From the NCBI GenBank assembly GCA_022578605.1, contig MU394118.1, forward strand, positions 1 through 64,000: a DNA stretch of 64,000 nt, given 5' to 3'. The DNA comes from Camillea tinctor (taxonomy: Eukaryota; Ascomycota; Sordariomycetes; Xylariales; Xylariaceae). The notes beneath the pieces are model-generated. The model saw nothing but the letters and a program-made list of their open reading frames with translations, was not told the DNA's origin and did not search any database. Shown in pieces: positions 38,700 through 49,095 of the stretch (the first letter of the stretch is position 1; every line of letters begins with the position of its first letter). The position numbers were made by a program, and so were the translations under genes.

Positions 38700-40497
38700 G
38701 ACTCTGGCCCGGGGGTGGGGAAGGAGAGCGCGTGTATATATGCACTTTTTTGAAACGGGTATTGTTGATGTTGATGTTTTTTTATATAATAATTACAGAG
38801 ATAGGCAGTTATGTTAGGAGGTTCGGGTACGGCTTACTGGAGATTTATATATGCGAGCGAGGAGGAAAGCGACTTTTCTCGTGAATCATCCCCTCTTTCT
38901 CTCTATCTCTGCAGTTCTGCATAATGGAGCCTATGATATTATTTGTTGTTGAATATATGATGGGGAAACGTAACGTGGTCTATCGGAGCTGGGAAATCTT
39001 AATGAGGAGAAATGTTGGTTGGGGTATGTGAAGGGGAGGAGAGGAGAAGAGAGAAGGAAAGCTTGTTTGTGTGTCGGTCTATAATGAAATAAGGCTTAGA
39101 ATATTGTTCGGTCCTGTTCAGTCCAGTCCTTACATATACATACATACATATACGCATATATATATAAATACTTGAGGACGAATGAACTTGCAGCTTAACC
39201 TGCTGGCTCCTAGAGGTTATCTTCCTAATAAAGGTGATTTGATGGCTTACATTACTGGACGATAGAGGGCGCATACGTACATATAGGATATAGGATTTGA
39301 AGGGGTATAAGATGTACGTATTCCTTATTGGGGTCATATCTTATCAAATACTCTTCACGCCCTTTACCTCGTACTTAGGTACTGCTCTTTTCTCCCTCGG
39401 GGTAATGGAAACGGAATTGTGGCTTTTCCAGGTCCCTGTTTTTTTATATCCATGTGATTGAGGTAGGCTATGCGGGATACGTGTAATTCAAAGCCATGGG
39501 GACATGTGAATGGCTTTCTAAGGGCCATCGTCTAGCTATCTAGGTTGGGTTAGGTGCCTACTACGTAAGTAGTTAGGATTGATAGATAGGGAATCAGTTC
39601 ACGAGCCACTGCCACGTTTTTATCATGTGCGGACAAGGTTAGGATTAGGTATCCGAAGAGGTCAGATTTTAGGTACGACGATACGCTGACATGAGCCGCG
39701 ATGGAAAGAAAAAAGCTTGATCTTTTTTTCGTCTTGGCTCCTCTTCGTGCTGTTGATGTAGCCAATGGGCATTAAAAAAATTGATGCGATTTAGACGGGG
39801 CTTTTGGAATACATACGCCTGTGAACTGTGAGTCAGTCCGATTTCGAATTTACTTTCCTCGAAGGAGGAACATGCGAGTTGACCTATTTTTCACGAGTGT
39901 TAGCGCGTATCTATTCGCCGGGCAGCTAACTCAGGGAGATAGACAGTCTTGCAATAGTACATGTTTCCTTGTCGAGCCAACATGCAACATGCCGCGTTGT
40001 CTTTTCCTTTCTTCTCCGCTTACTCTGTCAGGGGATTGTCCAGTCGTCTCTTGTTGTAAGAGAGATGCCTGGAAGAACATGCGGCACGGGTTGGCTGTGC
40101 TTGGTGACGTGACGAACTAGATAGGTAGGTAGCTAGCTCGGGCTGCATTCAGCTTGAACGGCGCGGAATGAATGAACAAATGACTGTATGTATGTACGCA
40201 TAGGAGAAAATCTTATAGGTTACGAGGTATTTATCTCGGGGGAAGAGGAAGATGACACCGTTTTATTGTTTGAATAACCATGAGAACAAAGGGGGGATAA
40301 AATGATAGCTTCCCCTCCGCCTAGGTGAGGATAACTCTATGTCTCAATAGGATAGTCACGCAACTTGAAAACGAGGAGCTTTCTGTATACTCAACATCAC
40401 TAGAGATCGTGTAATACGTTTACATACCTACTTATCTATTTATTCCCTCCTACCTACCACTAACACACCACACGTAATTCACTTACACTACATCACC
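38700..40497. other. Intergenic stretch
   Basis: No established gene. A small Cys-containing frame at 39872-40120 (83 codons) is noted separately as doubtful. The end, 40430-40497, has C/T-rich sequence and a CACCATG start context for the next gene. Confidence 0.5.
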
Positions 40498-41361
40498 ATG
40501 TCCTCTTCCGGAGACCTACCAGCCCCCCCTCATAAGAAAACCTTCGCCTTCTTCGGCGCCACCACCGGCTGCGGCCTCGCCGCCCTAACCGCCGCCCTCG
40601 CCGAGGGCCACACCTGCGTCGCGCTGTGCCGGAACCCCGCGAAGCTCACCGACCACCCGGAACTGTTCTCCAGCGACACGTCCGCGCCGTCTCTGCCGCC
40701 CAACCTGCGGATCGTCCAAGGCGACGCGCACGACGCCGCCGCAGTGCGCAAGTGCCTTATCGCCACGCCCACCGAGGCGGAAGACCAGACGACGAGAAAA
40801 CTCACCCTCGTGGACGCCGTGCTCACCTCTATCGGCAGCCGCCCCTCGCCCGACTGCTACTACCTCGCGCTCGAGGACCCGCGGGTCTGCGAGACGGGCG
40901 CGGAGGTGCTGGTCGGCGTCCTGCAGGAGCTCGCCTCTGCCGCAGAAGGGGACGCGCTCGCAGCGCCCCTCGTGGTCGCCGTTAGCTCCGCCGGCGCGTC
41001 GCGCTTCGGGCGCGATTTCCCGCTCCTCGCCGCGCCGGTGTACCGGGTGCTGCTGAAGGGCCCGCACGCGGACAAGCGGGCGATGGAGCGGGTCATCGCG
41101 ACGGCTGCTACCACTGCCGTGAGGGGGCTGGAGTATGTGCTTGTGCGGCCGAGCTTGCTGGTCGATGGGGAGGGGGAGGGGAGGGAGGTTAGGGTTGGGG
41201 TGGAGGACTGGGAGGAGGGCGTGAGGAGACGGGAGATCGGGTGGACGATCTCGAGGGGGGCGGTGGGGAGGTGGGTTTGGGAGAAGGTGCTTAGGCGGGT
41301 GGGGGGTGAGGATGGAGAGGGGGAGAGGTTCGAGGGGAAGGTGGTTTCGCTTACTTGGTAG
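40498..41361 (+). CDS. NAD(P)-binding Rossmann-fold protein, NmrA/atypical SDR-like
   Basis: A single exon of 287 residues. The N-terminus FAFFGATTGCGLAALTAALAEGH carries a glycine-rich GxxGxxG nucleotide-binding loop after a first beta strand, followed by VALCRNPAKL, where Arg near the end of strand 2 suggests NADP(H). LRIVQGDAHD is the typical strand 3 with its Gly-Asp. LVVAVSSAGASRF and YVLVRPSLLVDGEG resemble later strands of atypical short-chain dehydrogenases of the NmrA or isoflavone-reductase-like type. No clear Tyr-x-x-x-Lys catalytic pair is seen, so it may bind rather than convert a substrate. The coding sequence is GC-rich with many G at its 3' end. No partner gene identifies the substrate. 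Confidence 0.85.
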   Translation: MSSSGDLPAPPHKKTFAFFGATTGCGLAALTAALAEGHTCVALCRNPAKLTDHPELFSSDTSAPSLPPNLRIVQGDAHDAAAVRKCLIATPTEAEDQTTRKLTLVDAVLTSIGSRPSPDCYYLALEDPRVCETGAEVLVGVLQELASAAEGDALAAPLVVAVSSAGASRFGRDFPLLAAPVYRVLLKGPHADKRAMERVIATAATTAVRGLEYVLVRPSLLVDGEGEGREVRVGVEDWEEGVRRREIGWTISRGAVGRWVWEKVLRRVGGEDGEGERFEGKVVSLTW

Positions 41362-43299
41362 AAAGAGGTGAGGCGAGGCGATGAAGTAATGAAGGGACGT
41401 GGTATTGGGGAGTCGTGGAGGGGGCTATCTTAGACGCGCTGAATGTGACGTTCTGCTACAGGTAAAGGGCGAGGGATCTGGGATTCACTAGACTTGGGGC
41501 GTTAACATAGGCTCGCCCTGCAGACCTATAGATGTGTGTAGTAGGTAGGCTGTGGCATTTCCTTTTTTTTTCTTCGTTTCATGGCGTTGTGGGCTTGGCG
41601 GATGGGATAGGATCGTGACGCTTGTCTGGCGTCTAGCTATAGAGGTAATCTTGGTTAGGTACCTATCTAGATCCTACTGTATTTTAATATACCATCTCAA
41701 TCCTAACGAGCACTAAATCCTCTGTTACATTAGTTTAATGGTGAATATATCCTTTGTATAGGTACTATATACTCCCTAGCTCCTGATGTTGTGTAACCTA
41801 TTGATATTTAGTATACTAACATTGTATAGGAGTTGCGATAGTTACACAAGCATCACGTACTTCACCCTCTGAGCCTCCAGACCGAAAAACTCGCCCATTC
41901 TTGTCATTTCAAGTGTCTGGCACACTTTTAAAATGTGCAAATTCTTTGATCCACCAATTTGCCTTCGTTTCAGCCCAATATAATAGCCAAGGAAATGCAC
42001 AGACGGTTTCAATGTTTCGAACAATAAGCAGAAGGGGAGAAAAGAAAATGTCTTAGGTTAGTAGCGTATGTAGATCTCTACCAGGTGAAGGCTCTACATA
42101 CCTAATCAACTAATCTCAGAAGAGACTCGTATAGCGGGATCGATTGGCGGTCGTTAGCTTTCTAGTGACGCAAAGATCACCACTTATAGGGCATATGTGG
42201 GTTAGAAGGGCCCCCCTTAAAATAGCAGTATAGTGCCCCATCAGTTCCCACATAACGACATCACGACCTATCAGTCTGGCTCGGGTCTCTCTTTAAGTCC
42301 AATTAGGTTCTTGTGCAAATAGTCAGGGGGCTGATGGATTCACCTGCACTTTGCACGCCCAATCCTCAGCCCCCCAAATAGCCAACCGGAGTGCTCGGTT
42401 GACGTTCAGCCCCCCAAGGCCGATCAAATTCCCAAGGCCAACCAACCAGACGCTGAGGCCCCTGAACATCATCTCAGCTTGGCAGATGCTCTTTACGGCA
42501 AGTCGCGAGGAAGGCAGATGTGGGTATATGGGCTGGTGGTTAAGTGTGTGCTAGTCGGTCAGTGAGGCTGGTTTTCTTTTGCTATATCTAATAAAAAGGA
42601 GTCGAGCAGAACCCACTTGTTTTTCTTTTACCGTTGTCTTTATTGTCTTCTCACAATAGATATACCCTCAACCTTTCATCGAAGCTATCTCTGTCTGGGG
42701 AGTTGGGTTTTTCACAATTATACATACTTAACTAACCTAGTGTGGTATTGCTGTCGACAGCTCTCGTTTTTTCTTCCCTCCTTTTTCTCCCAAGCTGGGT
42801 TCTTCCGCGACTTGACAGTCATTCACATACATACGTATTATCGAATTGGATCCAATCTAAGGAGTTTATTGGAACCAAGTCTTTCTTTATTAGTAGAAGC
42901 GCTGACTACATCAATAAACAATATATATTCACTGGTAAGCTGAGCAGAAAGGACACTATGTAACCCATCGGCCCCTCGAGTTATTCAATCTTAGTCTAAT
43001 ACGAACAACTGAATTAGGTGACAAGAAGAAAACAATAGACTCGATATAAGGGAATAATAAAGGCTCATTGTCAAGTAGGCAAGCCGCTAGTCACTCACTT
43101 TGTTTGTAGACTTCGCCTATTTATCAAGAATCATCCCGCCGCTGGGGGATCTTGATTTGGGTTGCTTCAATACTTTTGCGATTTCCTTAGCAAACTACTA
43201 TATACTTTCGTCATACTCTTTCGATTCTTGTTATTGGTTGTACGAATTCAGTTCATCCCTTCTTTTTGGATTTATAAATACCCCACTACCTCAGCAATT
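41362..43299. other. Intergenic stretch
   Basis: No gene is visible. A TATAAATA sequence lies at 43271-43278, only about 22 bases before the next start codon, so it is unlikely to act as a normal TATA box for that start. A C-rich patch with CAGCCCCCCAA words sits near 42370-42420. Confidence 0.5.
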
Positions 43300-44532
43300 A
43301 TGAAACCTTCACTCTTTACCACTCTCCTCTCCCCATCCCTCGGATTTGCATCCGCAGTTCCACCACCATCGACCGTCATGGCACGACAACAAGAAGGCGA
43401 TGCGCCGGCGCCTCGCAAACTTCTAATTGGAGCACCCTTCCAGATCTTCACTGCCGACTTCGACGGATCTAAATTTTCTATCACCAGCACTAACACGACG
43501 AGCGGCACCGCCCCCAGCTGGCTGCTCCCTAGGAAGCCCAACCTCGTCTACGCCGTCGACGAAAATGGCTACGACCTCAGCGTCTTCAACCTCTCCGAAG
43601 ACAAAACGAGCCTGAATTACCTCTCTTCCGCATCGGGCTCCGGCGGCGTCGTCTTCCTAGAATTCAACTCAGACCAGACGCGCATCGTCGGCGCCGCCTA
43701 CGGCCGGGGCGCCGTCGACGTGTGGGACAGCTCCGACCCCAACGGCAGCATCAAGTACATGCAGCGAATCGAAGCGAGCAAGCTCGTCGAGCCCAGCCCG
43801 GGGCAGGACAGCAACCACCCGCACCAGGCCCTGCTCGACCCGACCGGCCGCTGGTTCGTGATCCCCGACCTCGGCGGCGACAAGCTGCTCCTCCTCGACA
43901 GCCAAGACGACCGCTGGGAAATGACCGTGGCGGCCAGCTTCCCCGCCGGCACGGGGCCCCGCCACGGCGGCTTCATCCAAGCCGGCGACAACAACACGTT
44001 CTACGCCGTCGCCTCGGAGCTCTCCAACGAGCTCTTCCTCTTCCAGCTGCACTACGCCGCCGCCGACGCCACCGTCACCTTCACCCAGGTGCAGAAGCAG
44101 AGCACGTACGGGGCCGCCTTCCCGCCCGCGAACGCGACGTCCGCCGCGGCGGGCGAGCTCGCCGTCGCCCCCAACCAGCGCGACGTGTACGTGTCGAACC
44201 GGCTGAGCGGCAACGCGACCGACAGCATCGCGCACTTTGTGTTCGACGCCGGGGAGAGGAGCCCGGGCCTGCGGTTCGCGGACACGGTGTCCAGCGGGGG
44301 GATCCTGCCGCGCATGTTCAGCCTCGGCCAGACTGACGACGACGACGACGACGCCGCGCTCCTGTTCGTGGCGAACCAGGGTGGGGAGAATGGGCTCGTG
44401 GCGCTGAGGCGCTGCAACGATACGGGGGCCCTGGATCCGACGCCCGTGGCGACGCTGCCGAATAAGGCGCTGGTCGCGGAGGAGCTGGCGGCGACGCCGA
44501 ATATGGGGCCGCAGTTTGTGCTGGAGATTTAG
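43300..44532 (+). CDS. Secreted beta-propeller lactonase-like protein (6-phosphogluconolactonase fold)
   Basis: A single exon of 410 residues from the ATG at 43300; the frame is open further upstream but that part lacks coding character. A signal peptide is likely (KPSLFTTLLSPSLGFASA). The body shows repeated blades of the seven-bladed propeller lactonase family: PNLVYAVDENGYDLSVFNL, VVFLEFNSDQTRIVGAAYG, then the diagnostic NHPHQALLDPTGRWFVIPDLG with its His-x-x-x-x-Asp-Pro turn, GTGPRHGGFIQAGDNNTFYAVASELSN and a final LFVANQGGENGLVAL. Family members include bacterial 6-phosphogluconolactonase (Pgl) and fungal muconate lactonising enzyme. The predicted export argues against a pentose-phosphate role. 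It sits 1.4 kb upstream of a dehydratase on the same strand. Confidence 0.88.
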   Translation: MKPSLFTTLLSPSLGFASAVPPPSTVMARQQEGDAPAPRKLLIGAPFQIFTADFDGSKFSITSTNTTSGTAPSWLLPRKPNLVYAVDENGYDLSVFNLSEDKTSLNYLSSASGSGGVVFLEFNSDQTRIVGAAYGRGAVDVWDSSDPNGSIKYMQRIEASKLVEPSPGQDSNHPHQALLDPTGRWFVIPDLGGDKLLLLDSQDDRWEMTVAASFPAGTGPRHGGFIQAGDNNTFYAVASELSNELFLFQLHYAAADATVTFTQVQKQSTYGAAFPPANATSAAAGELAVAPNQRDVYVSNRLSGNATDSIAHFVFDAGERSPGLRFADTVSSGGILPRMFSLGQTDDDDDDAALLFVANQGGENGLVALRRCNDTGALDPTPVATLPNKALVAEELAATPNMGPQFVLEI

Positions 44533-45943
44533 GGGAGGAAGCGCGAGGTGGGAGGGGGAGAGGATGGAGATAAACTTTACGTGTATATATTTAGGGAGAA
44601 AGGAAAAGAAATCTGAGAAGAATCTTTTTCCATGACATGGCCTTGTGGCGCTTTGAGGGGTCTGAGCAGAATTTCTTTTTAAACCTTCACTTTACATGCT
44701 GGTTTAGATGTGTTCTCTTCTCAGCTAGCTTCTTACCTTTTCCACGAGAAACTTCTTTTCCATGGGATCTCTTGATCAAGTAAATTAGGTTAGAGAATTG
44801 ATCTTCCTCTTACCGATTTCCTCGTCTACACGATCCACCTGCGTAGATATATAATTTAGCTAAGTCCGTGGCGCTCTCCGCTGAAGTGTAATTTTGCAGC
44901 TCCTTTTTCCGAGAGGCCTTTTCTCATGTAACCTTCGGTTATGCGACTATGTACTTTCTGTACTCATTGACAGCCGGTTGGGAGGGTTGGGGTTGAAAGC
45001 CACCACAGTTTGGGTACATACGTTACGAATAGGGGCTCTGTTTGTTGTCTTGTGATCTCTTTGTGTTTGTCCTAGGTATTTATTACACAGCAGACTATCC
45101 CTCGCCCCCTATTCCCTTTCCGTGGGATCGGGATTATTTTTAATTAGGGGGTTAGCGAACTTTCTGCAAACACATGTTTGTCTCATCGTATAATGTCTCA
45201 AAGTGTACGCACCCAAGGTTTTCTGGTGGAATTTTATGATGCTGATTTAGATTTGTTTCGTAGTATATTGCATCATGGAAGCCTCCTGGATAGATGAGGC
45301 AGAGGAGGATAGAGGACGTTAATTTAATATCAATATATAAAGCGTTTATATTTCGAGCACATTGTGGCTCTGAAAGCTATTCTTTAGTCCCATATGTATG
45401 CGAATGAGTGCATGAAAGGATGTACGATACTTGAAGTTCCACCTCGGTAGTAAGCAAAGGGGGCTGGCTGTTCTCGGTCATCCGCTAATTCAGCCCGAGT
45501 TCAACCCGAACTCTCACAGGAGGCTTCAGAGAGGCCCATCTAGATCTGACGAGAAAGGCTTTACGTTGACGTAGGTTCGCGGTTACCCCTCAAGCCCGAA
45601 CCGGATTGATCCCGAAGCTAAACATTATTTGTGGACGGAAGGCTTGCATTAGATCTCCATATCCTTCTCCATAAGTATCCTTCTCCATGTCCCTCTCCAC
45701 CTCCGCACACCCTCCCCACACGGGGTTTGCGAGAATTGACGAATGACGGAATTCGGATTTCTATTATATTGCTTTTTCACCCCTCATCTCGTATTTTTAA
45801 ACACTACCAAGCCGCTCTCGGTCCTTTCAACCAGTAGCTATTTGAATATTTAACTAGGGTGACTTATTTGATTGTCTCCTAATTCGCAAATCTGCTTATA
45901 TGTGTAACGACAACATAAGAGATACTAAGATAATCACGATACA
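44533..45943. other. Intergenic stretch between lactonase-like gene and dehydratase
   Basis: No gene is visible in these 1.4 kb. They should contain the 3' region of the first gene and the promoter of the second. No specific site was identified. Confidence 0.5.
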
Positions 45944-48560
45944 ATGAGCAGTATTAATGTAGCTGCTGATGAGGGCGTGGGTGTCGTGGACCCAAAATCA
46001 GACCCTCAGTATATTCAGTTTAGATGCTTGCCTCCCGGAGGTCCTCTGAACCGGTGGTCTCATATTATTACCAGGGAACATGATTTCCCAGCCGCTCAGG
46101 TGTGTGTGTGTGGTTGCTTTCCGAAGTTACATGGTTCTATCTCCAGACAAAACTCTAGGAGACGTGAAGCGTGTCTTTCTACACTACAGAAAAAATGCTA
46201 CGATAATATGTGTACTGACGATCCTTTATTCGCCAAGGCTATGCTGTATGGTGCAGGAGTTAAGAATGAGGATATGATGAGGAATGCCCCCCATATTGGC
46301 ATTGCGACCGTTTGGTGGGAAGGCAATCCTGTAAGTGATAACCCCCCATCCTTTCCTGTTTTACTACCCTATATTATTACCATAAGGGAACTCTTTCTAG
46401 AGACTATTTACATAAAATCCCAATGTCGAAACTTGCTTGCTAATATGAATCTTCGTAGTGCAAGTAAGTGAGAAAACTAAATAAATTCCTTGCTATTTTA
46501 CTACTATTCACTATGGATAGCTGACCACTTATAGCACACATCGTGAGTTCACCCGAGGGAATGCCGAACCAAAAAAAGGACTGGGGATTGAACTGACGGT
46601 AAAAAGTCCTCGAGCTTGGTAAGATTGTGAAGAAGGCCGTGGACAAGCAAAACATGCTCTCATGGCAATATAACGCTGTGGGAGTTTCGGATGCTATCAC
46701 GATGGGAGGCGAAGGTGCGTTTACTTACTTCCCTATGGAAGTTCCCTTCTCATGCCTTTTACACTTGCACAACCAAACTGACAGGCTGGTAACATAGGGA
46801 TGCGGTATTCCCTCCAGACTCGTGACCTCATTGCGGACAGCATCGAGACTGTGACCTGTGCCCAGCACCACGACGCCAATATTTCCATCCCCGGTTGCGA
46901 TAAAAACATGCCCGGGGTGGTCATGGCGGCCGCTCGTCACAACCGTCCTTTTATTATGGTCGTAAGTTATACCTCCCTGCCCTAGTATGGATGTGATGAT
47001 TATTCGAGAAGCCCGAGAGCCTATCTAACAAACGTAACTGTGAATTACGAAATATGTAGTATGGTGGCACTATCCGCAAGGGATACTCGAGTCTCGTGGA
47101 ACGCGACATAAATGTTAGCACATGCTACGAGGCAGCTGGGGCTTTCGCCTACGGTCGACTGGAGGCTAAAACCAATCCTGGTGCCGAAGGTAGAACGGCG
47201 TGTGATGTCTTGACCGATATCGAGCGTCATGCTTGCCCTGGCGCAGGTGCTTGCGGTGGCAGTGAGTTCTTGCTATGTATTTTTTTTAATGGGTGTTAGG
47301 ATATCCTGGGATAGGATATGGAACTAAAGCTTTGAGTACTGAAACTAATGCTGGTTGATATAGTGTATACGGCAAACACTATGGCCACGGCAATAGAAGC
47401 GATGGGACTAACTCTCCCCGGGTCATCATCCTACCCAGCCTCCTCTCCAGAGAAGGCCCGCGAATGCGAACGCGCCGCCGAAGTCATCAAGACGACCATG
47501 GCGAAGGACATCCGCCCGCGCGACCTTCTAACGAGAGAAGCATTCGAGAACGCGCTAGTAATCACCATGATCCTGGGGGGCTCGACCAACGGGGTGCTGC
47601 ACTTCCTCGCGATGGCCAACACCGCGGAGGTGCCCCTGAGCCTCGACGACGTCGCCCGCGTCAGCGACAAGACGCCGTTCCTCGCGGACCTGGCCCCGAG
47701 CGGGCGGTACATGATGGAGGACCTGTACAAGATCGGCGGGACGCCCTCGGTGCTCAAGATGCTCATCGCGGCGGGCCTGATCAACGGGTCCATCCCGACG
47801 GTGACGGGGCGCACGCTGGCCGAGAACGTGGCCGACTGGCCGAGCCTGCCGGCGGACCAGCAGATCGTGCGCCCGCTCTCGGACCCCATCAAGGCGACGG
47901 GCCACATCCGCGTGCTGCGCGGGAACTTCGCGCCCGAGGGCGCCGTGGCCAAGATCACGGGCAAAGAGGGGCTGAGGTTCGAGGGGAAGGCCCGGGTCTT
48001 CGAGAAGGAGCACGCACTCGATGCGGCGCTGTCGAGGGGCCAGATCCCGCGCGACGAGAACTTGGTGCTCATCGTGAGGTACGAGGGCCCGAAGGGGGGA
48101 CCGGGCATGCCGGAGCAGCTGAAGGCGTCGGCGGCGATTATCGGGGCGGGGCTGAAGAATATTGCGCTCGTGACGGATGGCAGGTATAGCGGTGCGAGTC
48201 ACGGGTTTATCGTGAGTGGATTATTTACTTACTTCTTTCTGCCTCCCCTCCTCTTCAAGATTTAAACTGATCAATACGCACTTGTTATACCTATAACTAA
48301 CCTATCTATAGGTCGGACACGTAACGCCCGAAGCAGCAGTCGGGGGCCCGATCGCGCTGGTGCAGGACGGCGACCGGATCGTGATCGACGCAGTGAACAA
48401 CCGGATTGATATGGTGGATGTGAGCGACGAGGAGATGGAAGAGAGGAAGAAGAAGTGGAAGCGTCCGGTGCCCAACGTGCGAAGAGGTGTTCTGGCTAAG
48501 TATGCGCGGCTGGTTGGCGATGCTAGTCACGGTGCGGTGACAGACCAGTGGGGAGACTGA
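45944..48560 (+). CDS. Dihydroxy-acid dehydratase (IlvD/Edd family) with two micro-exons
   Basis: Nine exons, 45944-46099, 46238-46330, 46459-46463, 46535-46542, 46607-46714, 46798-46961, 47060-47261, 47364-48211 and 48312-48560, give 610 residues. The family dehydrates 2,3-dihydroxy acids (branched-chain amino acid synthesis) or sugar acids with an iron-sulfur cluster. The three cluster cysteines are present: C84 in CNTH, C157 in PGCDKN, and C243 in ACGGM. The catalytic serine lies in [10 protein letters not shown] (S521). Further family blocks are [47 protein letters not shown] and [13 protein letters not shown]. The cysteine C84 motif is coded by a 5-base and an 8-base exon; skipping them breaks the frame. 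CNMH is the usual form, here CNTH. The N-terminus lacks a mitochondrial leader, unlike Ilv3, suggesting a cytosolic paralogue. Its natural substrate is not settled by sequence. Confidence 0.93.
46459..46463 (+). other. 5-base micro-exon of the dehydratase
   Basis: The bases TGCAA are preceded by CTTCGTAG and followed by GTAAGT, a full acceptor and donor. They encode Cys84 and two bases of Asn85 of the iron-sulfur motif. Confidence 0.8.
46535..46542 (+). other. 8-base micro-exon of the dehydratase
   Basis: The bases CACACATC lie between CTTATAG and GTGAGT. They finish Asn85 and encode Thr86 and His87 plus one base of Leu88; the next exon continues [12 protein letters not shown] in frame. Confidence 0.8.
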
Positions 48561-49095
48561 ATGAGTGTTGCGCATGTCTAAAGCTAGGTGACCTTACATC
48601 GTTATACTAATAGTTAGGCAGATATGAAGTATATACACATAATTATATCAGATATGTGGTTCATATGATAAAATATGGTGTTTACGTAGTGTCTGCCAGT
48701 TCGACTTACAACTATACACTTATACGCATAGAAGAACTAGGAGATAAGATCTAAACATGATTGGTCGATTAGAAGCTCAAGCCACAAACTCCCCATTTAT
48801 TAATGCAAGGATTAGGTGGATTGCAGGTACACATAGCCACAAATCGCGGGGTTAGAGTCCAGGAACTGCCGAGGGGTAAAAAGTATAATTTTTTTAGTCT
48901 TTTTTTTTTTTTTTTAATTTTCTTTTTTTTAGTCTCAACTTTTTCCTTCGTCATTTTCTTTTCTTTTTTTTACCTATTCCATTCTTTGCGATTCCCACAT
49001 CGTCATTGCCTATAATTCTAGTCGCATACCCGATTCGCGATTCCCGAGTCCAAATTATAATTATATCAATATTAAAAAAAGAAAAGCAAAAAAAC
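48561..49095. promoter_or_regulatory. Intergenic region upstream of rrb1
   Basis: These 535 bases include the 3' region of the dehydratase and the promoter of rrb1. Long T-runs with CTTTT lie at 48890-48970 and an A-rich leader at 49060-49095 directly before the ATG, a common pattern before highly expressed ribosome-biogenesis genes in fungi. Confidence 0.5.

Noticed and set aside
43669..44336. Long frames on both strands inside the lactonase-like gene
   Set aside because: They are shadows of the GC-rich exon, Arg/Gly/Val-rich and without family features.
47431..48202. Three long alternative frames over the dehydratase exon
   Set aside because: The plus frame in phase with IlvD/Edd motifs explains the sequence; the others are composition artefacts.
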